Origin: Martensiomyces pterosporus | Taxonomy: Eukaryota; Kickxellomycota; Kickxellomycetes; Kickxellales; Kickxellaceae | Assembly: GCA_025201845.1 (NCBI GenBank) | Contig: MU604036.1 | Span: 27,398 to 47,186 of the forward strand | DNA: 19,789 bases | Direction: 5' to 3' | Part shown: positions 7,650 to 15,622 of the stretch, in pieces | Layout: every line of letters starts with the position of its first letter | How positions within the stretch are numbered: position 1 is the stretch's first letter | Translations under genes and position numbers: made by a program | Notes under the pieces: model-generated | What the model was told of the DNA's origin: nothing | Databases searched by the model: none | The model's input: the letters and a program-made list of their open reading frames with translations, nothing else

Positions 7650-10300
7650 CTACGCCGACAGCGCACGGACATTGTCGAACGCCAGGCGGACATCGTCGCT
7701 AGCGTCGGGCGCAAACACCAGGCTCTCCAGCGTTTCTGCGTTGTCCATGACCTGCGCTCTGTACGAGCGCAGGAACTCCTTGAAGCGGCCCAGCAGCCAC
7801 GCGCGGTCAGACTCGGACAGCTCCCCGCTGGCGAGGAACCGCACAAAGTGCCTTGCGGCGCTGACAACCACGTCCCTTTGCTCCTGGACCATCTGTCCCA
7901 GCGTCGCCTCCACCTGCTCGATGCTCTCGTGTCCCTGCTCGCTGCCGTTGGCAGCGTCCGCGTCGTCCTGCATCGCGCTGGCAGCTGCGCGCGCAGCCTC
8001 CAGGCGGCCCTGGAGCTGCACCACGCGCATGTTGACCTTGTTCACGGTGTTGCGCAGGATCTCCCAGTAGTAGAACCTGTTCCACGTGCCCATATGCGCC
8101 GGATCAAACAGCATCTCCACAACGGTGATCGGGTCGATGACGCGGTAGTTGACGAGCTTGTCAATCGTGATGGCGAAGAACTGCGGGTTCTTGAGCCAAA
8201 AGTCCTCCGTCACCTTGGCAATGTGCAGCCTGGCCTCGGGCGTGTCGCCAAACTGCTGCAGCGCAGGCATGAACTTCTCGATGGCGTTCAGCATGTGGCT
8301 GAACGTCTTGCTTCCCAGCAGCAGCACGTGCTCGACAAGCATCTCGCGTGCAAGCGACTGGCGCGCTTCGTCGTCGACGTCGGTCCATCTGGCGTAGTGC
8401 TCCGTCAGAATCTCGAGCGCCTGCTCCACCGTGCCCTTGCCCTTGAGGCACCGGCCCATGGCCACAGACACCTCGCGCGTGCGCTCGTCCATGGCCTGCA
8501 CCGTGAATTTGAAGTTGTGCGAGGGCGCCTTGGCCGGAACCAGCGACTCGTATCCATCAGGCAGCATGTCCTTGATGCGGTCCAGGTACGAGAGCCGGAT
8601 GATTTTGAGCAGCGTTTCCTGCAGGAAGCAGCGCTTTGGCGAGTCCTCTGGCTCGCTGCCGATGGAGGACCACTTGGCCCAGTCCCACTGGAACCCAAAG
8701 TTGCTAATGTACACCGCCAGCCAGTTCGACAGGCGGTTGAGGCACTCGACGTCAATCGACTGAGCGCGCGCAACAACATTCTCCACCACAGCCTCAAAGA
8801 CGCCGGCGAGGATCTGCGGCTCGGCCTTGCGCAGCTCCACAGCCAGCGACGTGTAATACATCTCCCTGTAGAGGCCCTCGGGAAGCTGCAGCAGGAAGCT
8901 AAACAGCACCTCCGCCATCAGGTACTCGAAGACAAGCGAGCTCTCCAGGTCGGCGTCGTCCGGATGCTGCATCGCGGTCATGACGTTGCACACGTCCTCG
9001 TTGCACAGCCCATGGATCTGCATGAGGTACTTGGCGCAGTCCTTGCGGTTTCCCTCGAGCTGGGTGATGGTGTCGGCAATAAAGTCCTGCAGAATGTACT
9101 TGCGCACCGACTGCTCGGCAGGGCTGGGCACCAGCTGGAGGAACTCTGACGGCGTGTAATACGCGCCAGGTGCAAGATCGGCGGGCAGCGCAAGCGCAGG
9201 GAGCTCGTGCTGCTTGGCCTGGGCAAATTCGCTGGCAAACATCTCGTAGGGCGCAAAGATGGCATCGATCCTCCACCCGTTCTCAGCAACAGCGCGCAGG
9301 ACCTCAAGCAAGTACGCCAGCACATTGGCGCCCTTTGGCGGCGCGTCGTGGAAGACGGTTGTCAGGTTGTTGCTCTGGTTAGCCTCGGCGTGCTTGCTCA
9401 CGTACTGCTCGACCACCGCCAGGATGCGCTCAAGATCCTCCGGCGCGCGATCCTGCAACGCACGGCCGCCCCAGAGGAGCGTGGACATGACAACAAACAC
9501 CAGGCAGCTGTTGCTCGCAGAAACCACCGGAGCGGCGCCGTCAATGTCCGCAACGGGCTGGAGGAACGTGCCGATCATAGATACAAGCGTGGAGGCAGCG
9601 ATCGTGTTGGTGTTGACTAGCAGCGCAAAGAACCGCATAAGAACCTTGACCGAAGCCCAGTCGCCCTTAGCCAGGGCTTCGCGCAAAACTCCGTGCATCA
9701 GGGCAACCACCTTGCTGCCCGTCTCGTTGTTCTTTGCATTGAGCAGTCCAGCCAACGTGGAGTACACTGTCACCTTCCAGGGCAGCTCAAGGATGCACTG
9801 GCGGAAGGTCCTGAGAACGGTTGTTTCGTGCTTTACGTAGTCCTTCTCCAGAACAACACTCAGGGCCTCGAGGTTGTTTTGCAGCGTGGGCGTGTTCTTG
9901 TCTCCGACCTTGATGATCAGAGACGACAGGCGCGTTTCAATGTCCTTGGACTCATCGTGCTGGCCACCGCGACTTGGACCGCCACGGCCGCCGCGAGTTG
10001 GGCGCTCATAGGGCTTCCTGTTATGTGGTCTGCTCCTGCGCTCGCGGCCAAACTCGTCCACGTCCCGGCGGCCACCACCACGAGGACGTCCACCGAGTCT
10101 TCCAGCTACAAGCCTGCGCTCGCGGCCAAACTCGTCCACGTCCCGGCGGCCACCACCACGAGGACGTCCACCGAGTCTTCCAGCTACAAATGCAGAGTAC
10201 AATGAGGGGTTTGCGCAGTTAGTACGGCAGCTCTGATTCAAGCCAGGGGCCGGAGGGAGCGCATTCTCAAGGGCCACTGCTTGTGCTTACAGAAATCCAT
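7650..10300 (-). CDS. CBC1: Nuclear cap-binding complex subunit 1 (CBP80/CBC1), two exons
   Basis: Exon 1 is 10291-10300 (ATG GAT TTC T) and exon 2 is 7650-10183, giving 847 residues. Residues 1-85 are Arg/Gly-rich with a perfect repeat of GRLGGRPRGGG and its flank. The MIF4G-like N-terminal helical domain starts near 88 (ETRLSSLIIKVGD). The middle domain shows LSNWLAVYISNFGFQWDW and IRLSYLDRI, both close to human NCBP1. The C-terminal MIF4G-like domain includes a long helix and ends VRLAFDNVRALSA, like the NCBP1 end. Length matches the family (~790-860). With CBP20 it binds the m7G cap of nuclear RNA and aids splicing, 3' processing and export. The N-terminal basic region is where the family keeps its nuclear localisation signal. 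An unspliced start further upstream would replace MDFS with unrelated residues encoded by the intron, so I prefer the spliced model. Confidence 0.93.
10035..10189. repeat. Perfect 77-bp tandem duplication (78-bp period) spanning the CBC1 3' splice site
   Basis: Bases 10035-10111 and 10113-10189 are identical by eye, separated by one base. On the coding strand each copy begins TTGTAGCTGGAAGACTC, so each carries its own potential acceptor (TAG followed by CT GGA AGA). Period 78 is 26 codons, and the copies encode a 26-residue Arg/Gly-rich unit twice in frame. Confidence 0.95.
10184..10290 (-). other. CBC1 intron
   Basis: On the minus strand the donor is GTAAGC (10290-10285), the branch point a perfect TACTAAC (10224-10218), and the acceptor TTTGTAG ending at 10184. 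The branch A lies 35 nt from the acceptor G and no AG intervenes. The intron is 107 nt. A second acceptor in the downstream repeat copy, ending at 10106, would give a 185-nt intron and keep the frame. Confidence 0.88.
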
Positions 10301-10705
10301 GCTGTGGCGCTATCTGCTCTGTTGTCGAAACTGCGAGGAGGGGGGTTGAATAGCTGGCAGGCCTTGGTGCGTGTCAGGCAAGATAATGGAACAAAGGCAA
10401 AATGAGGGGGTGTAGGTGCGTCAGAAATGAGTAAAGAGCAAGCAGCACACTGGAGGCCTAGAGACAAGAAAAGAAAGCGGAGGGCTGGCAGTTTTGGTGA
10501 CGCGTGGAGCAAGAGGAAAAATGTGCTCGTAAAAAACGCAGGCGCGCCTGCTCTGGCCCAAATCACCACGGCCAGAATCAATAAATCACAGCAGCAAGCC
10601 GTGGCCCCGCTGCTCCTGCGCCTGCGCCTGCCAAGTGCTCCTCCGCAATCTTGCCTCGCTCCGCCGCTGCTCTTTGCTACTTTCATTGAATTCACAGCAT
10701 ACAAC
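10301..10705. promoter_or_regulatory. Divergent promoter region between CBC1 and the KKXX membrane protein gene
   Basis: 405 bp between two outward-facing starts. A purine-rich stretch on the plus strand (about 10461-10484) is CT-rich on the CBC1 sense strand, as upstream of other genes here. AATAAAT at about 10579 is in the right strand for neither gene's 3' end. No protein-like frame was accepted, although the frame of the downstream gene stays open upstream to 10427. Confidence 0.4.
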
Positions 10706-10984
10706 ATGTCGAGCAGCACGTCCTCTGCACTGGAAAGCTTGGTGTCCACGACAATTTCGGCCTCGGCCTCTACATCTGCGGCAGCGTCCTCGTCGACCAC
10801 GCTCGCCAGCAAGAACCCGTTTGACGAGGACACTATTTTCACAGACTGGGTCACCCCCGGCCTGGTCTCTGGCCTTATTGTGGCCCTTCTGTTCATCGTC
10901 CTCATCTCCGTGGGCATCTCCTGGCTGGCATCGATCCAGACTCCAAAGAACCTGCCGTCGACCAAGCAGAAGAAGACACAGTAA
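10706..10984 (+). CDS. Small single-pass membrane protein with C-terminal KKXX; Ac45/VOA1-like membrane segment
   Basis: 92 residues. Residues 1-36 are almost only Ser/Ala/Thr, followed by an acidic linker NPFDEDTIFTDW. One strong membrane helix lies at about 52-76 (PGLVSGLIVALLFIVLIS onward), and the lysine-rich tail ends KQKKTQ. The last four residues, KKTQ, fit the KKXX COPI retrieval signal, which predicts an ER/Golgi type I protein with its tail in the cytosol. The 'W-TPGL-SGL' start and 'SIQTP' exit of the helix resemble the membrane segment of the V-ATPase accessory proteins Ac45/ATP6AP1 and yeast Voa1. If so, it would be that segment without the large luminal domain. No classical signal peptide is visible. 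The ATG at 10706 is preferred because the open frame upstream (to 10427) looks like leader sequence. The gene call is fairly firm, the family tentative. Confidence 0.65.
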   Translation: MSSSTSSALESLVSTTISASASTSAAASSSTTLASKNPFDEDTIFTDWVTPGLVSGLIVALLFIVLISVGISWLASIQTPKNLPSTKQKKTQ

Positions 10985-11350
10985 ACAAGACCAGCCCCTC
11001 AGGCGTTATCTTTTTCTTTTGCGCAGACGAGCCAGTGCCGCTCCACGCTCCTTTTCAATACACACATTCATCCCTCTGTTGCAGCTGTCTGGGCTTTACA
11101 TGTCGGCAGCATGCCATCGCAGCAGCACTCGCCTGTGCGCCGAGCGAAAGGCGACAGCTCAGCACTGTAGGCTCCCCCAGTCCAGTCTGGCCAGCAGATA
11201 TCGCCCAGCAAATCACCAGTCTCTCTGGCTGCACTTTTCTTCCCTCTACTGCTCGAGAGATAGCAGAAAAATTATTTTGCCTTTTAATTCGGGCTCAGCA
11301 GCAACGTGCGCCAGGCCCACACAACTGCAGCGCTGCTTTGGAAACTGAGC
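10985..11350 (+). other. Intergenic region between the KKXX gene and PSD1
   Basis: 366 bp holding the 3' end of the upstream gene and the PSD1 promoter, both on the plus strand. A TC-rich run around 11240-11258 and an AT-rich patch around 11268-11290 precede the PSD1 start. An open frame at 11035-11532 runs out of phase into PSD1 and has no protein-like features. I see no RNA gene or repeat. Confidence 0.4.
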
Positions 11351-12772
11351 ATGCTGATTCCACGCCATATGCTTCGCAGCACTCTGCGGTCAAGTGCACT
11401 CAGTGGCCGCCTGAGCACAAACGCAAGGCCCTTTGTCGCTCGTCAAACACGCGCGAGCGCTGCCTATGTCAGCAAAGCCCGCCAGATCCGCCACTACAGC
11501 AGCACCAGCGGCAGCAGCAAGCCCGGCAATGAGGGCAGCAAGTCCTCGTCGGAACAAGCGACTGGCGGCTGGTACTGGATCCCAGTTGGTGTTGGCCTGG
11601 GATATATAGCAGTTCAGCGCTTATACCACATTGAGACCGATGTTGCGGACGAAAGGCAGCAGCAGCAGCAGCCCACGCCAGGCGTGGCAGCGACGGGGCC
11701 ATGGCAGCTGCATGTTCTCTCTGCGCTTCCCCTCAAGGCAATGTCGCGCCTGTTTGGTTCGTTCAACGAGATGAACATCCCACAGCCGCTCCGCAAGCCC
11801 CTGCTCCATGTCTATGCGTGGATCTTTGGCTGCAACCTGGGCGAAATGAGGGACCCGGACTTGGAGCACTACCCTAATCTCTCGACGTTCTTTTATCGTG
11901 AGCTTCGTGACGGTGCACGCGTGGTAGATCAGCGCGATGACGCAGCCGTTGTGTCTCCATCCGACGGCAAGGTCCTCCACTTTGGAGTTGTCGAGCAGCG
12001 CGAGGTTGAGCAAGTCAAGGGCCTCACATACAGCCTCGATGCATTCCTTGGCAAGGCAGATGCGCCCACCAATGCTGCGGCCGACGCGCATGGCCAGATC
12101 GCAGACAGCACGCTTGCTGACGCCGCGACTTCGCACTCGAACAACGCGGCAACCGACGAAGAGTTTGCAGTGGTCAACGGGATCCCCTACACGCTGGACT
12201 CGATGATCGGCAGCAGCGATGCTCTCCCACCTGCCGCGCAGTCCCTCGGCCATCAGCTGCGCGACCACGAGCGCCTGTACTTCTGCGTCATCTACCTGGC
12301 TCCTGGCGACTACCACCGCTTCCACTCGCCGGCTAACTGGGTCGTTGAGGCGCGCCGCCACTTTGCCGGCGAGCTCTACTCCGTCTCGCCCTATATTGCG
12401 CGCACGATCCAGAATCTCTTTGTGCTCAACGAGCGCGTGGCACTCCTGGGCCGGTGGAAGCATGGGTTTATGTCGATGACCGCCGTTGGCGCTACAAACG
12501 TCGGGTCGGTGGTGATCAACTTTGACAAGGACCTGAGAACCAACCTGCGTGAGGAGAAGCTGCAGCCGGGCCAGTTCTCCCAGCTGAGCTACAAGGGCCT
12601 CAACAGCAGGCTGCACGGCGTGCCGCTGTCAAAGGGCCAGGAGGTTGGTGGATTCAGACTGGGGTCGACCGTTGTTCTTGTGTTCTCGGCGCCAAACAGC
12701 TTCAAGTTCGATGTCAACCCCGGACAGACCGTGAAGATGGGCGAGGCCCTGGGCTTCCTCCCCTACCAATAA
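11351..12772 (+). CDS. PSD1: Mitochondrial phosphatidylserine decarboxylase proenzyme
   Basis: 473 residues from the ATG at 11351; an in-frame GTG at 11306 is less likely. The enzyme decarboxylates phosphatidylserine to phosphatidylethanolamine at the inner mitochondrial membrane. Residues 1-50 are rich in Arg and Ser and lack acids, as expected of a presequence (RQIRHYSSTSG). A membrane helix lies near 73-88 (GWYWIPVGVGLGYIAV). The core has SPSDGK (Asp205), DYHRFHSP (His322, His325) and the self-cleavage motif LGST at 437-440. Ser439 should become the pyruvoyl group of the alpha subunit. Asp205, His325 and Ser439 match the Asp-His-Ser triad of the family. A short Gln run is at 103-107, and an Ala/acid-rich insertion (~236-272) of the kind seen in fungal Psd1 interrupts the core. 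AATAAA overlaps the stop codon (12768-12773). No intron is needed. Confidence 0.95.
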   Translation: MLIPRHMLRSTLRSSALSGRLSTNARPFVARQTRASAAYVSKARQIRHYSSTSGSSKPGNEGSKSSSEQATGGWYWIPVGVGLGYIAVQRLYHIETDVADERQQQQQPTPGVAATGPWQLHVLSALPLKAMSRLFGSFNEMNIPQPLRKPLLHVYAWIFGCNLGEMRDPDLEHYPNLSTFFYRELRDGARVVDQRDDAAVVSPSDGKVLHFGVVEQREVEQVKGLTYSLDAFLGKADAPTNAAADAHGQIADSTLADAATSHSNNAATDEEFAVVNGIPYTLDSMIGSSDALPPAAQSLGHQLRDHERLYFCVIYLAPGDYHRFHSPANWVVEARRHFAGELYSVSPYIARTIQNLFVLNERVALLGRWKHGFMSMTAVGATNVGSVVINFDKDLRTNLREEKLQPGQFSQLSYKGLNSRLHGVPLSKGQEVGGFRLGSTVVLVFSAPNSFKFDVNPGQTVKMGEALGFLPYQ

Positions 12773-12972
12773 AGGACAGCAACCCCCCCGCCGAGTTTTA
12801 GAGTGCTCCCCTAAGTAGCACGGGACGTCCCGACAGCTGTTGCCAGTAATTTTTTTTGTTTGGGCGCCTCGGTGGCCATGTGGTCTGGCTATCTTGCTCC
12901 CCTTAGATATTTAATCAACACGCATCCTTCTTGACACACGCCGCGGCTCTGCACGCCTGCTTGCTTACTGGA

Positions 12973-14555
12973 ATGGCCGATTTAGCCGCTGCCGCCGGAA
13001 TCGGCAGGCCCACGGACTGGACAAAGTGCCTTGTCGAGGGATTCGGGGATTCAGGTCAAAGGTGTGGATAGTTGAGCCATTTGCCACGCTGTCTACATTG
13101 GCATCCTCACGCCGGTACTCACCACAATAACATCCTCTGTCGCCACTCGTGCTGCCAACTCTCCACTTTAGGCTGTACCAGGCATTCAGCGGGAAAATAG
13201 CGCATTCGGTGCCCGAGGGGCTAGCATCGCACACAGTCCTGGTATCTGGACGAACAGGAATCGGAAAATCGCTTCTATTGACCACACTGGCGCACCATTT
13301 TGGATGTGAGGTAACCCGGGTCCATCTCGGCCGCGTAGTTGCGAGCGGGAATCAGCACAGCGGGCTCAAGCAGCTGCTGGCCAGAGTGCCTGCAGATAGA
13401 CCAGCACTCGTGTGGTTTGTTGATCTGGAGCTGTTCCGCGGTGCTTACGGTGCGGTTGTCGGGGATTTTGTCAACCGCGCAAGGAAGATGCCCCGGTGCC
13501 TTGTGGCAATGACGACGCGGGTCCCTGAAAGAGCGCTGGCCTCGTTGCGGTGCATTGCTGATGACCACATCAGGCTTCTTTCGCCAGGCAAGTCGGAGCG
13601 ACTGCAGCTATGTCGCTGGTTCACAAAAGACAAGATCCAGATGCGGGCCCTGGATGAAATCGCTGGCGGGACACATGGAAAGATATCCGCAGAGCTGTTT
13701 GCTGCTCTGATCAGCTACACAAAGCAGCAGGAAAAGGGCCAGCTGAGCACAGACCGCAGTGTGGCCAGCAGCGGCTTTCCAGCAAAGCTCGAAGGATCGG
13801 CACCGAATGTCCGTTGGAGCGATATTGGCGGACTGGACGGCGTCATCGAGGAGCTAAAGGAGACGATCATATGGCCGCTTCAGTACCGCGACCAGTTCCG
13901 CCGCTTAGGGATCAGGCCGCCACGCGGAGTGCTGCTGCACGGACCACCAGGCACAGGCAAAACGATGCTCGCTCGCGCAGCAGCTACCGAGGTTTCAGCC
14001 AACTTCATCGCCATTGCCATTCCGGACTTGATAAAGGGCGAAGTGGGCGAGTCCGAGAAGGCGCTGGCTGCAGTGTTTGAAAACGCGATCCGCAGCCCCA
14101 GCATCCTATTCTTGGACGAAATCGAGGCGATATTTGGCGACCGCGAAAGCTCGGGCGAGGTTGGAAAGAAGCTGATCTCGCAGCTGTTCCTCGAGATGGA
14201 CAGCATCCCAGAGGATGCCAGTGTCGTGATACTTGCTGCAACAAATGCGCCCAATCTTATGGACACGTCAATCTTGCGCTCGGGACGTCTGGACAAGATG
14301 ATCCACATTCCGCGTCCTTCCTACAGCAGCCGGCTAGATATCCTTAAGCGGGCCACAGAGCACTTGGCACTGGATGACACCGACAATCTGCTGGCCTGGC
14401 TGGCCGAGTTCGACATGAGTGGAGCCGAGATCAAGTCGCTGGTGCGTAGTGCCTGCTACTGTGCCATTCAGCGCGGATCAAAGGAGCTTCTGCGAGCGGA
14501 TTTTGAAACCGCGCTGGCAGCCATGGAGACTGGAGATGCTTTTGCCAGGAAATAG
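12973..14555 (+). CDS. AFG2/Cdc48-family AAA ATPase, SPATA5L1(AFG2B)-like, two exons
   Basis: The long frame from 13131 has no ATG before its first AAA domain. An exon 1 at 12973-13061 (MADLAAAAGIGRPTDW) joined to exon 2 at 13172-14555 restores one and gives 490 residues. D1 has Walker A GRTGIGKS (56-63), but its Walker B region reads LVWFVDLE: Asp114 is followed by Leu, not the catalytic Glu. D2 is complete: VRWSDIGGLDGV (243-254), Walker A GPPGTGKT (287-294), Walker B ILFLDE (341-346), sensor Asn388 and Arg fingers in LRSGR (399, 402). The Cdc48-type N domain is absent. Human SPATA5L1 (about 750 residues) also has two AAA domains and acts with SPATA5 in ribosome maturation. A different AFG2/Cdc48 relative remains possible. 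It is convergent with cyclophilin H, with 54 bp between the stops. Confidence 0.72.
13062..13171 (+). other. Inferred intron of the AFG2-like AAA gene
   Basis: 110 nt from an unusual donor GTGTGG (after CAAAG) to the acceptor CTTTAG. A weak branch point TACTCAC lies at 13116-13122, about 50 nt upstream of the acceptor, with no AG in between. It removes the in-frame stops at 13068 (exon-1 frame) and 13128 (exon-2 frame) and restores phase through a shared Arg codon. The nearer donor-like GTCAAA would put exon 2 out of frame. Confidence 0.6.
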
Positions 14556-14593
14556 CAGGTATTTCACGATAGCGCGCTGGTAGGCGCTCTTTG

Positions 14594-14603
14594 TTTATTT
14601 ATT
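14594..14603 (-). terminator. Poly(A) signal of the cyclophilin H gene
   Basis: Two overlapping AATAAA motifs (AATAAATAAA) on the minus strand lie 7-16 nt after the stop codon, within the 54-bp convergent gap. The cyclophilin transcript therefore probably extends into the 3' end of the AAA gene. Confidence 0.5.
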
Positions 14604-14609
14604 TGCTGG

Positions 14610-15122
14610 TTACATTTCGCCGCACTCTGAAATAACAACTGGCAATGTGGGTCGGTTGTCAGGCCCAGTCGGCACATTTTCGATCTTGCGCAGCGTCAGC
14701 AGGCCATCAACAAGCTTTCCAAACACCACATGCTTGCCGTCTAGCCACGGCGTCTCTGCCAGCGTCAAGAAGAATTGGCAGCCGTTGGAGTTCGGGCCGC
14801 TGTTGGCCATCGAGAGCACTCCGGGTCCCGTGTGCTTCAGATCAAAGCTCTCGTCGGCAAATTTGTCGCCGTAGATCGACAGGCGGCCAGTACCGCTGCC
14901 CTTGACAAAATCGCCGCCCTGGGCCATGAATCCTGGGATCACGCGATGGAACGCACACCCCTTGTATCCCTGGGGCGTGCTGTTTATCCGGTGCTCGCCT
15001 GTGCATAGCTGGCGGAAGTTCTCTGCTGTCTTGGGCACCTTATCAGCGAACAGCTCCATTTTTATGCGGCCGACGTCTTTGCCGCCAATTGTGATGTCGA
15101 AAAACACGATGGGGTTCGCCAT
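14610..15122 (-). CDS. PPIH: Peptidyl-prolyl cis-trans isomerase H (cyclophilin H)
   Basis: 170 residues, a single cyclophilin domain. It catalyses proline cis-trans isomerisation, and the CypH subgroup sits in the U4/U6.U5 tri-snRNP bound to PRPF4. The domain runs from [12 protein letters not shown] to the end. Active-site residues are Arg60 and Phe65 ([15 protein letters not shown]), Gln68, Trp126 and His131 ([10 protein letters not shown]). The CypH-type insertion ([13 protein letters not shown]) and the C-terminal KIENVPTG plus [10 protein letters not shown] closely follow human PPIH, which supports H over CypA or D. I chose the ATG at 15122 because orthologues begin a few residues before this strand. 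The frame stays open to an ATG at 15371, but that 83-residue extension has no family counterpart. It is divergent from the SS18-like gene. Confidence 0.95.
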   Translation of the reverse strand: MANPIVFFDITIGGKDVGRIKMELFADKVPKTAENFRQLCTGEHRINSTPQGYKGCAFHRVIPGFMAQGGDFVKGSGTGRLSIYGDKFADESFDLKHTGPGVLSMANSGPNSNGCQFFLTLAETPWLDGKHVVFGKLVDGLLTLRKIENVPTGPDNRPTLPVVISECGEM

Positions 15123-15622
15123 TCTGTGGTCCCTGGCTGTCTGTAGATGTATTTTCAAGGAGAAGAGCGCGAGGAGTAAATGGCAGCTGCTGTTGGCGTG
15201 GTGCCTCTTGCGGGCGCTGCTTGGAAATGTGTCGGCGATTCCTAGCAGGCATGCTGTGGTCTCCAGCAGATTTACGGGCACTGCCACGTGAAGGGCTGCG
15301 CAGATCATGCTGCAGTACCAACAGCGAAAGCGTGCAAGCGAGATTTTACAGCTCAGGGGCGCGCTGTCCATTTGCTGAGCCAGCGCCTATTTGGAAAGAG
15401 CCGCTTGCTCGGGCGGCCAGCACCCTGACAAGCCTTTGGCACCGCCCAAATGGGCTCAGCAGCCTTTCATCGCCCCCAGATACGATCACATGGCCGAGCC
15501 AAATGTCCCAGACTGCTGGCATAGGGGACATAAGCTGCCAGAGAAAAATGAGGCGGCGGGCGGCACACCTGCATGCAAACGTTTCCTCCGCATTAAGCTG
15601 CACGTACCTTTCAAGCAGGGCA
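15123..15622. promoter_or_regulatory. Divergent region between cyclophilin H and the SS18-like gene
   Basis: 500 bp that should hold both promoters. Both flanking genes have frames that stay open into it: cyclophilin H to an ATG at 15371 (minus) and the SS18-like gene to an ATG at 15227 (plus), so the two extensions overlap. No clear TATA box or repeat was recognised. Confidence 0.4.

Noticed and set aside
7617..9149. 510-residue plus-strand open frame opposite CBC1
   Set aside because: Antisense shadow of CBC1, with no domain or motif of its own.
10191..10277. Unspliced CBC1 start at 10277
   Set aside because: These bases contain a perfect branch point and lie between a good donor and acceptor. 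The encoded residues resemble nothing in the family.
11621..12616. 331-residue minus-strand open frame opposite PSD1
   Set aside because: PSD1 on the other strand has full catalytic motifs; the antisense frame has none.
12768..12773. AATAAA at the PSD1 stop codon as a poly(A) signal
   Set aside because: It overlaps the stop codon itself, so it is more likely a product of the codons (CAA TAA A) than the working signal, though it cannot be excluded.
15123..15371. 83-residue N-terminal extension of cyclophilin H
   Set aside because: Orthologues start at the downstream ATG, and the extension is Cys/Leu-rich without a signal-like layout.
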